Shown here: positions 1 through 5,322 of the stretch, piece after piece | How positions within the stretch are numbered: the first letter of the stretch is position 1 | How the letters are laid out: every line of letters begins with the position of its first letter | DNA from: Acidobacteriota bacterium | Lineage (GTDB): Bacteria > Acidobacteriota > UBA890 > WLXD01 | NCBI GenBank assembly: GCA_022571615.1 | Contig: JACZXM010000111.1 | Location: forward strand, 1,446 to 8,188 | DNA: 6,743 bases | Reading direction: 5' to 3' | Program-made: the position numbers and the translations under genes | The notes under the pieces: generated by a model | What the model was told of the DNA's origin: nothing | The model's input: only the letters and a program-made list of their open reading frames with translations | Databases searched by the model: none

Positions 1-1751
1 GAGCCAGCTGGCCGTTCTTTCAGGGCGCCATGGGGGCGACCTACGAGGAGGCCTCCTCGCGCGGCATGCGGCGCGATCGGTCCGACGAGACGGTACTCGA
101 ATACCGCGCCACGGTGCAGCGCCATTTCATCGCCTCGCTTTCCACCGCCGAGACCGCCGCCGAGCACCGCGAGGGCATGCTGCGCGACTTCTATCAGTTC
201 GGGGTCGATGCGATCGCGCAAGGGGAACAAGACGAGATCGGCGAGATCATCATCGCCCCCGGGGAGGATCCCGGCCGTGCCGACAAGCTCGTTGCCCTGC
301 TCATGGCGCAAGGGGTAGAGATCGCCCGCGCCAGCGAGCCGTTCGGCAACGTCGTGCGCGACTACTATGGCGGCGCGCCGGCCCGGCGCCAGTTTCCCGC
401 CGGTACCTATCGTATCCCGATGGCACAGCCGGCCAAGCACCTGGTCAAGGTGCTGCTGGCGCCCGAGACGCGCATGGACGAGGAATTCCTCCAAGAGCAG
501 CGGCGCCGGTACGCCCGGCGCGAGGGCGATCAGATCTATGACATCAGCGGCTGGGCGCTGACGCTGCTGTTCGATCTGGATGCCTCCATGGCGGCCGAAC
601 CGTCGACCTCCAGCCAGCGGCTCGCCACCGACCTGCTGAGCGAGCCGCCTGCCGCCACCGGAGGCATGCATGGCGGGGCGGCCACTGTCGCCTACCTGGT
701 GCCGTGGGGCTCGCAGCGGGCGGCGCTGGCGCTCGCGGCGCTGCACCGCCATGGCGTCCGGGTCCACAGCGCCGGCGACTCGTTCACTCTCGGCGACCGC
801 ACCTATCCCGCCGGCTCGCTGATCGTCAAGGTGCACGAAAACGGCGATGACCTACACCAGCAGCTCGAGCGGATCGCCCGCCACCATGAGGTCGATTTCT
901 ACGCTACCGATACCTCCTGGGTCGAGGAGGGAGTCAGTTTCGGCAGCGGCCGCGTGCACTACCTGCCTGAGCCCAAGATCGCGATCGCCTGGGACCGTCC
1001 CACCAGCCCATATTCGGCCGGCTGGGCTCGCTACCTACTCGAGGTCGCCTACCACACCCCAGTGACGATTCTCCGCACGGCCCGGATCGCTCGTACCGAC
1101 CTGACCGACTTCAACGTCTTGATCCTGCCCGATGCGTTCTCGTTCTCCGGCGAGGGTGGCTACGGGGCGGTCCTGGGCGAGGACACCGTGCAACGCATCC
1201 GCGAATGGGTGCAGGCGGGCGGCACGCTGGTGGCCCTGGGGAGCGCCACGCGGTGGCTCACCGGCGAAGAGGTGAATCTGCTGGCCACGAGTCTCAAGCT
1301 CAAGCAGAACGTGAAGGACTCCGAAGAGGGCAGGGCTCCGGATCCGGACCCCGAATCCGGACTGCCGGCCGGGGTGATCCCGGACGAGGAACCTCCCACT
1401 CCGTTGCCCGGCGCCATCCTCCGGGTGCAGCTCGACCGCGAGCATTGGCTCGCTTTCGGGTACGGCGAGCGCACCAACCTCATCGCCCAGTCGCGCAACA
1501 TCTACGAGCCGGTCAAGCTCGGCGACGGCCTCAACATCGCCACCTACGTCGCAGAGCCGCAGGAGCTGCTGGTTTCGGGGGTCGCCTGGCCGGACGAGCT
1601 CGAGCTGATCGCCGGCACACCGTTCCTGATGTACCAGCCGCTCGGGCGCGGTCATATCGTCGCCTTCGCCGAGGACCCCAATTTCCGCGCCTACTTCGAT
1701 GGGCTCAACCTGCTGTTCCTGAACGGAGTGCTGCTGGGCCCAGGGTACTAG
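1..1751 (+). CDS. M14-family zinc carboxypeptidase, C-terminal part (5' end outside window)
   Basis: The frame is open from the left edge (first full codon at base 3, reading ASWPFFQGAMGATYEEASSRG), so the ATG at 30 is internal and the gene begins outside the window. The TYEEASSRG stretch resembles the strand carrying the catalytic Glu of M14 carboxypeptidases (Glu270 region of carboxypeptidase A). The zinc ligands (HxxE and a later His) would lie upstream and cannot be checked. Numbering from the ATG at 30, residues about 315-410 resemble the class I glutamine amidotransferase-like domain often fused to large bacterial M14 proteins (KIAIAWDRP, then FNVLILPDAFSFSGEGG and WVQAGGTLVALG). No amidotransferase Cys is visible there, so this is probably a structural or binding module. 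Residues about 430-460 form an acidic, proline-rich linker. The end, LGRGHIVAFAEDPNFRAYF, is typical of this subfamily. The protein is probably secreted and probably hydrolyses peptides, but the signal peptide would be outside the window. Family is fairly certain; substrate is unknown. Confidence 0.85.
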   Translation, partial: ASWPFFQGAMGATYEEASSRGMRRDRSDETVLEYRATVQRHFIASLSTAETAAEHREGMLRDFYQFGVDAIAQGEQDEIGEIIIAPGEDPGRADKLVALLMAQGVEIARASEPFGNVVRDYYGGAPARRQFPAGTYRIPMAQPAKHLVKVLLAPETRMDEEFLQEQRRRYARREGDQIYDISGWALTLLFDLDASMAAEPSTSSQRLATDLLSEPPAATGGMHGGAATVAYLVPWGSQRAALALAALHRHGVRVHSAGDSFTLGDRTYPAGSLIVKVHENGDDLHQQLERIARHHEVDFYATDTSWVEEGVSFGSGRVHYLPEPKIAIAWDRPTSPYSAGWARYLLEVAYHTPVTILRTARIARTDLTDFNVLILPDAFSFSGEGGYGAVLGEDTVQRIREWVQAGGTLVALGSATRWLTGEEVNLLATSLKLKQNVKDSEEGRAPDPDPESGLPAGVIPDEEPPTPLPGAILRVQLDREHWLAFGYGERTNLIAQSRNIYEPVKLGDGLNIATYVAEPQELLVSGVAWPDELELIAGTPFLMYQPLGRGHIVAFAEDPNFRAYFDGLNLLFLNGVLLGPGY

Positions 1752-1753
1752 AG

Positions 1754-1789
1754 GAACGCGATTCCGTGCTTGGCTCGATTGACGCGTTC
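1754..1789 (+). terminator. Weak candidate terminator hairpin after the carboxypeptidase gene
   Basis: GAACGCG at 1754-1760 is exactly complementary to CGCGTTC at 1783-1789. These are seven-base arms around a 22-base loop, starting three bases after the stop codon. The position suits a terminator, but the loop is long and no T-run follows, so an intrinsic terminator is doubtful. Confidence 0.2.
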
Positions 1790-1921
1790 GCCGTGATCGC
1801 GACGCCTCAGCCTGGTTCGTCGCCGTCCTGACCTCCGGCCGGTGTATCCGCGGGCGCGCGCTTCGTCGTGGCTGCTCTGCGCTTGAGCCACCAGGCGAGA
1901 ATCGAGTCGGGAGGTACGCGA

Positions 1922-1957
1922 GACCCGGGCTGATTCTGGAGAATCTTGAAGCGGGTC
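1922..1957. repeat. Nested inverted repeat just upstream of the TATAAT box
   Basis: The outer arms are GACCCG (1922-1927) and CGGGTC (1952-1957). Inside them, GATTC (1932-1936) and GAATC (1941-1945) enclose a TGGA tetraloop. All arms are exact, with internal loops of four and six bases. The right outer arm overlaps where a -35 element would sit for the TATAAT at 1978. It could be an operator-like dyad, or a Rho-independent-like stop for upstream transcription without a T-run. The pairing is visible in the sequence; the function is inferred. Confidence 0.45.
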
Positions 1958-1977
1958 GTGGCCCTGGTCGGATTGGC

Positions 1978-1983
1978 TATAAT
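1978..1983 (+). promoter_or_regulatory. Candidate sigma-70 -10 box (TATAAT) for the sulfatase-like gene
   Basis: This is an exact TATAAT in GC-rich intergenic DNA, with TG at 1974-1975 giving a near but not exact extended -10 (one base too far). No good TTGACA-like -35 lies at the expected spacing: bases 1955-1960 read GTCGTG. A TTGAAG at 1946-1951 is too distant, with a 26-base spacer. Transcription would begin near 1990 and give a leader of about 150 bases before the ATG at 2144. The perfect hexamer and its position support a promoter; the missing -35 limits confidence. Confidence 0.45.
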
Positions 1984-2005
1984 CGCTCGCACTGGGTAAG
2001 GTCTG

Positions 2006-2080
2006 GGCCTGAGCAGATCGGAGAGTTGAAGCTCGTTCCACGAGGCTTCGATCAGGCCGTCGCTCCCCGCCTAGGCCTGA
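2006..2080 (+). promoter_or_regulatory. Structured 5' leader with mutually exclusive pairings
   Basis: GGCCTGAGC occurs twice, at 2006-2014 and 2074-2082. Between the copies, TCAGGCC at 2052-2058 is exactly complementary to GGCCTGA in both, so it can pair upstream (2006-2012) or downstream (2074-2080) but not with both at once. The upstream pairing would enclose a local hairpin: GAAGC-TCGT (2028-2036), loop TCC, then ACGA (2040-2043), a single bulged G and GCTTC (2045-2049), extendable by a U-A and two G-U pairs to 2025/2052. The element sits between the TATAAT box and the ribosome site of the sulfatase-like gene. Competing pairings are typical of attenuators and riboswitches. I recognise no known riboswitch, and the regulatory role is an inference. 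Confidence 0.4.
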
Positions 2081-2124
2081 GCCGAGAGAGGGCCGGCACC
2101 TGGTGCACACCGAGCCGAACGTCC

Positions 2125-2130
2125 AGGAGG
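2125..2130 (+). promoter_or_regulatory. Shine-Dalgarno AGGAGG of the sulfatase-like gene, unusually far from the ATG
   Basis: The perfect AGGAGG is separated from the ATG at 2144 by 13 bases, more than the usual 5-9. No other in-frame start lies closer, and the protein from 2144 begins with a clean lipoprotein signal peptide, so this start is kept despite the spacing. Confidence 0.6.
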
Positions 2131-2143
2131 AGATCTCGTAGAC

Positions 2144-3565
2144 ATGGGAGTGCGGCTCGTCCCGCTCGTCGTCCTCCTGGCCGCTGTCCTGAGTGGCTGC
2201 GTCGGGGATCCTCAGGTAGCATCGAGGAGATTACCGCCTCTGGAGCACATCGTCCTCGTCACGATCGACACGCTGCGCGCCGACCATACCTCCGCCTACG
2301 GCTACCCAGTACAGACGACGCCGTGGCTGGACGAGCTGGCCGCCCGGGGAATCGTCTTCCGGCGGGCCTACGCGCAGTCGGCTACCACCAAGCCGTCTCA
2401 CGCCTCGTTGTTCACCGGCCTGTACCCGGTGCAGCACGGTGTGCAAAACAACATCGACGTTCTCGACCACAAGTTCGAGACGCTGGCCGAGATGCTGCGA
2501 GGCCAGGGGTATCGAACGGCGGCCTTTGTGAGCGCCGACGCGCCGCTCGGCGGCAACGTGGGCCAGGGCTTCGAGCACTGGGACCAGCCTCAGTTAGACG
2601 ATCGGCAGCCACCTACGAGCCTCTACCGGTCCGCCGGCGCGACCGTCGGCCGCGCCATCGACTGGCTGCAGAGCAACGTGAGCCCGGACGAGAAGCTGTT
2701 CCTGTGGGTTCACGTCTACGACCCCCACAGGCCGATGAACCCGCCTCCCGAGCACCGGCGCGAAGTGGAGCGACTGATCAGGGCGCTCGGCCGCCAGCGG
2801 CACGTCGAGACCCTGCTGGCGCAAGACATCCCGGCCGACGACCCGAGGGGCTACGATCGGGTCGTCGACTACGACGCCGAGATCCGCTACGCCGACACCG
2901 AGCTGCAGCGGCTCTACCGCAGCATGGACGCCGCGGGCCTCAACGGCGACGGGCTATGGATCGTCACCGCCGACCACGGGCAGGGGCTCGGGGCGCACGG
3001 CCGATTCGGTCACTCGCTTCAAATCTACAATGCCCAGCTGCACGTGCCGCTGGTGTTCTGGTTCACCGAGGGCACGGTTCCGGCACGCGACATCGGCGAT
3101 CAAGTCGTCGAGCTCGTCGATATCCTTCCGACCATAGCCGACCTGGTCGAGGGCGCCGAGGTGCGACAGATCGGGCCAATCCGCGGCCGTTCGCTGTTGC
3201 CGTTTCTGCGCGGCGAGAGCCCGCGTCAGTCCAAGCACTTCGCCTACGCGGAGCGCAGCCGCTACGTGAATCCGAGCCCCGCTCGACTGGCTAAGCCCAA
3301 TCACGAGCCCGGTTCCAGATACGCCTACCAGGACCTCGAGTACATGTACCTGCTGTTCACCGAGGGCCCTGATGAGCTCTACCACCTGAGCTCCGATCCC
3401 TACGAGATCGACAACGTGATCGACGATCCGGCGCACGCCGAGCACGGGGCCCAGCTCCGCGAGCTGCTCATCGCGATGCTGGAGGAAACGACGACCGACC
3501 GTACCGTCGGGACCGTCTCCGAAGAGGAGATCGAGCGCCTGCGTGCTCTCGGCTACATCCAGTAG
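2144..3565 (+). CDS. Sulfatase/alkaline-phosphatase-fold lipoprotein with a Thr in the nucleophile position
   Basis: The 473-residue product starts with a short lipoprotein signal peptide: Arg4, a hydrophobic run and lipobox LSGC, with Cys19 as the lipidated residue. There is no Asp directly after the Cys, so by the E. coli rule it would go to the outer membrane. The sulfatase fold follows: VTIDTLRADH (39-48, metal-binding Asp42), the active-site segment TTKPSHASLFTG (81-92), HVYDPHRP (190-197), TADHGQGLGAHG (275-286, metal-binding Asp277/His278) and GHS (289-291). The end, ERLRALGYIQ, is a tail common in this bacterial group. Classical sulfatases have C/S-x-P-S-R; here it is T-K-P-S-H, with Thr82 at the catalytic position. 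It is probably not a formylglycine sulfatase; a Thr-nucleophile phosphodiesterase, phosphatase or phospho-group transferase is more likely. The substrate is unknown. It lies alone between a structured leader and the convergent fabH. Confidence 0.88.
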   Translation: MGVRLVPLVVLLAAVLSGCVGDPQVASRRLPPLEHIVLVTIDTLRADHTSAYGYPVQTTPWLDELAARGIVFRRAYAQSATTKPSHASLFTGLYPVQHGVQNNIDVLDHKFETLAEMLRGQGYRTAAFVSADAPLGGNVGQGFEHWDQPQLDDRQPPTSLYRSAGATVGRAIDWLQSNVSPDEKLFLWVHVYDPHRPMNPPPEHRREVERLIRALGRQRHVETLLAQDIPADDPRGYDRVVDYDAEIRYADTELQRLYRSMDAAGLNGDGLWIVTADHGQGLGAHGRFGHSLQIYNAQLHVPLVFWFTEGTVPARDIGDQVVELVDILPTIADLVEGAEVRQIGPIRGRSLLPFLRGESPRQSKHFAYAERSRYVNPSPARLAKPNHEPGSRYAYQDLEYMYLLFTEGPDELYHLSSDPYEIDNVIDDPAHAEHGAQLRELLIAMLEETTTDRTVGTVSEEEIERLRALGYIQ

Positions 3566-3580
3566 CGACAGCTGTTCTTG

Positions 3581-3597
3581 GAGCCGGGGCTCGGTTT
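3581..3597. terminator. Weak candidate terminator in the convergent gap
   Basis: GAGC (3581-3584), loop CGGG, GCTC (3589-3592), then GGTTT. The stem is only four GC-rich pairs with a short T-run on the plus strand. It sits between the stops of two converging genes, where a terminator is expected, but the structure is marginal. Confidence 0.25.
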
Positions 3598-3624
3598 CCG
3601 GATCGCGACGACACGGTGCGGTGG

Positions 3625-4611
3625 TCAGAATTGGAGTAGGACCGCCGACCAGTGAAAGCCGGCGCCGAAGGCGGTCAGCAGGACCAGGTCACCGGGCGCG
3701 ATGCGGCCCATCTGGCGGGCTTCCCACAACGCCAGCGGCACCGAGGCCGAGCCGGTGTTGCCGTACTCGTGCACGTTGATGAAGACCCGCTCGGCAGCAA
3801 TGCCGAGGGCGCCACCGACCGCCTGGATAATGCGCAGATTCGCCTGGTGCGGCACCACCAACGCGACATCCTCGATGCCTAGGCCGGCATCTTCCAGTAC
3901 CTGCCGCGAGGCGGCGGCCATGTGGTGCACCGCTTCGCGGAACACCTCACGTCCTTTCATCACCAGTTTGCGATGGGCTCCGGAGGCGGCTACCTCGCGG
4001 CTGAAAGGCACACGCGACCCTCCCGCCTCGAGCCACAGAATGTCGGCCTTCGACCCGTCGGTACCGGCGGTGGCGGCGACGATCTCTACCGCGTCGGCGG
4101 CACGGCCCACTACCACCGCGCCGGCGCCATCCCCGAACAGCACGCAAATATTGCGGTCGTGCCAGTTCATCAGCCGGCTGATGAGCTCTACCCCCACCAC
4201 CAGGATCCGCCGGTCGCGTTGCTGCACGCGCGCACGCGCCAGGTCCAATCCGAGCAGGAAGCCGGCGCAGCCTGATCCCCCCAGATCGAACGCCGGCACC
4301 CGTCGCGCTCCCAGCCGATCCTGCAGGAAAGCGGCCGTATCCGGTGTGTAGACCTCGGGCGTGTCGGTGGCAACGATGATTTCGTCGACGTCCTGGACCG
4401 CCATCCCGGCATCGGCGAGGGCGACCTCAGCCGCTGCGGCCGCCAGGTCGACCGTGGTCTCGTCGTCTGCGGCAATGCGGCGACGCTTGATTCCGGTGCG
4501 CGTGGTGATCCACTCGTCGGTCGTATCGACGTACTGGGTCCACTCCTGGTTGTTCATGCAACGTTCCGGCACATAGGCGCCGAAACCCAGCAACCCGATA
4601 CGATCATCCAT
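3625..4611 (-). CDS. fabH: Beta-ketoacyl-ACP synthase III (FabH)
   Basis: It catalyses the first condensation of type II fatty-acid synthesis in the cytoplasm: acyl-CoA (usually acetyl-CoA) plus malonyl-ACP gives a 3-ketoacyl-ACP, CO2 and CoA. From the ATG at 4611 the product has 328 residues, normal for the family. The N-terminus has DEWI (32-35) and TGIKRRRI (39-46), where FabH binds CoA. The catalytic triad is complete: Cys115 in GSGCAGF, His255 in VPHQANLRI and Asn285 in YGNTGSASVP. FGDGAGAVVVG (159-169) is also a family hallmark. A GTG two codons upstream (4617) is in frame but overlaps the ribosome site, so the ATG is preferred. No other fatty-acid genes are in the window. It is convergent with the sulfatase-like gene and 137 bases downstream of the csgG-like gene, perhaps co-transcribed. 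Acyl-CoA preference cannot be read from the sequence. Confidence 0.96.
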   Translation of the reverse strand: MDDRIGLLGFGAYVPERCMNNQEWTQYVDTTDEWITTRTGIKRRRIAADDETTVDLAAAAAEVALADAGMAVQDVDEIIVATDTPEVYTPDTAAFLQDRLGARRVPAFDLGGSGCAGFLLGLDLARARVQQRDRRILVVGVELISRLMNWHDRNICVLFGDGAGAVVVGRAADAVEIVAATAGTDGSKADILWLEAGGSRVPFSREVAASGAHRKLVMKGREVFREAVHHMAAASRQVLEDAGLGIEDVALVVPHQANLRIIQAVGGALGIAAERVFINVHEYGNTGSASVPLALWEARQMGRIAPGDLVLLTAFGAGFHWSAVLLQF

Positions 4612-4615
4612 CGAC

Positions 4616-4621
4616 ACCTCC
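4616..4621 (-). promoter_or_regulatory. Shine-Dalgarno GGAGGT of fabH
   Basis: The minus strand reads GGAGGTGTCGATG. The site is four bases from the ATG at 4611 (five if GGAGG is taken as the core), whereas the alternative GTG start at 4617 lies inside it. It therefore decides the start in favour of the ATG. Confidence 0.75.
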
Positions 4622-4670
4622 GTCAGTGATGCACCCGCCGCAGGAACCGATCGCGTTGCTCGGACTCAGG

Positions 4671-4688
4671 GCGTCGGGGGTTCGACGC
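4671..4688. repeat. Perfect inverted repeat between the csgG-like gene and fabH
   Basis: GCGTCG (4671-4676) and CGACGC (4683-4688) form exact six-base GC-rich arms around a GGGGTT loop (AACCCC on the minus strand). It lies 60 bases downstream of the csgG-like stop and about 60 bases upstream of the fabH ATG. No T-run follows on the minus strand, so it is not a standard intrinsic terminator. It could reduce read-through, stabilise the upstream mRNA, or have no function. Confidence 0.4.
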
Positions 4689-4748
4689 GGATCGTGTCGC
4701 CTTCCGCCGCATCTCCCTCGACAACGGTGCAAACTGCCGACCGCGACA

Positions 4749-5171
4749 TCAGGCGACAGTCGCTGTTGCTCGTATGATCTTGGCTCTCACCAGCCTAATG
4801 CCGCCCGAGTAGCTCTTGACCGTGAACTTGGCTACACGTCCGGCGAGAACGTATGGGCAGCCTATCCGATCGGCGACCTTGCTGATGATCTGCGCGTTGA
4901 ACGGATCCATCCACTCGATCTCGAGCTCCTCGAACACCGGACCGATGTCCGCCGGTCCGATGATCGTGAACTCCCCGCTCGCGAAGAGCCGGTCGGCGAG
5001 CTCGCTGGCCGCCGCGAAGCTGATCTCATTATCGTGCCAGTCGCTGGCGTTCTGGAATGTCGGCACACCGAGGCAGACACGATCGCTCGACTGGCCGGGC
5101 TCGACGCCCACACCAGCTCCCATTGCCAACAGAACCGTGAGAAAGGCCGCAGCGATCATGGGGCCGAGCAT
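4749..5171 (-). CDS. Short secreted protein with a CsgG-type N-terminal domain, possibly truncated
   Basis: From the ATG at 5171 the product is 140 residues. It opens with a hydrophobic signal-like segment (about residues 2-22, MLGPMIAAAFLTVLLAMG) without a lipobox Cys. The body matches the CsgG/LpoB-like alpha/beta pattern: VCLGVPTFQNAS (32-43, compare VLPFENAS), LADRLFASGEFTII (58-71) and IISKVADRIGCPYVLAGRVAKF (95-116). Such proteins act in the periplasm or at the outer membrane in secretion or envelope maintenance; the role here is unknown. The protein ends soon after GGIRLVRAK, where relatives normally continue with more strands, and codon use weakens over the last eight codons, so a frameshift or truncation is possible. 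GAGAGG seven bases upstream favours the 5171 start; the ATG at 5192 would add seven residues (MAERGCC) but has no ribosome site. It is divergent from lepA and upstream of fabH on the same strand. Confidence 0.65.
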   Translation of the reverse strand: MLGPMIAAAFLTVLLAMGAGVGVEPGQSSDRVCLGVPTFQNASDWHDNEISFAAASELADRLFASGEFTIIGPADIGPVFEELEIEWMDPFNAQIISKVADRIGCPYVLAGRVAKFTVKSYSGGIRLVRAKIIRATATVA

Positions 5172-5204
5172 ACAACAGCCTCTCTCAGCCATCGACGGAT
5201 CACT

Positions 5205-5234
5205 CTTGGCGCCGGCATGGCCGGGCTCGCCAAG
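5205..5234. repeat. Strong hairpin in the csgG-like/lepA divergent region
   Basis: CTTGGCG (5205-5211) pairs exactly with CGCCAAG (5228-5234). Inside, CCGGC (5212-5216) pairs with GCCGG (5220-5224) around an ATG loop, giving 12 GC-rich pairs interrupted only by a three-base bulge (5225-5227). No T-run flanks either side, so it is not an obvious terminator. If transcribed on the minus strand, it would sit 33 bases upstream of the csgG-like ATG at 5171, or 12 bases from the alternative ATG at 5192. It could be a 5'-UTR control hairpin, an mRNA-stabilising element or a dispersed palindromic repeat. The only AT-richer pocket in this divergent region, about 5267-5292, is where promoters might lie, but I find no convincing -35/-10 pair there. 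Confidence 0.5.
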
Positions 5235-5322
5235 GCCCCCCGTGCAAAGCGCGCGTTGTCGCTCACCGTTAGTATTGTTGTTGCATCGATCATGCCGATC
5301 CGTTCGCCGTCCTCGGTTGGCC

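Larger units (their letters stand above)
1752..2143. other. 392-base intergenic region with regulatory structure and no convincing gene
   Basis: This is the spacer between the carboxypeptidase stop and the start of the sulfatase-like gene. From left to right it holds a weak inverted repeat just after the upstream stop, a nested inverted repeat at 1922-1957, a TATAAT box at 1978-1983, a leader with competing pairings at 2006-2080 and an AGGAGG ribosome site at 2125-2130. The minus strand is open from 2070 to 1807 and reads fairly protein-like, but it has no good start codon or ribosome site. I treat it as unproven. Plus-strand frames are Arg/Pro/Ser-rich and look non-coding. Confidence 0.7.

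Noticed and set aside
1035..1655. 206-codon minus-strand frame inside the carboxypeptidase gene
   Set aside because: It is antisense to a well-supported coding region and has shadow-like composition.
2000..2065. TTCGATC inside the leader resembling a tRNA T-loop
   Set aside because: The flanking bases do not form a T-stem, and no acceptor or anticodon arms can be built. It is not a tRNA.
2103..2141. 12-codon GTG-started frame (MHTEPNVQEEIS) ending just before the sulfatase-like ATG
   Set aside because: It could be a leader peptide, but it spans the ribosome site of the main gene, has no ribosome site of its own and no run of regulatory codons.
2026..3294. 422-codon plus-strand frame overlapping the sulfatase-like gene
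   Set aside because: It is Arg/Pro/Ala-rich with no recognisable domain, and lies in another frame of a gene with clear catalytic motifs. It is a GC-rich shadow.
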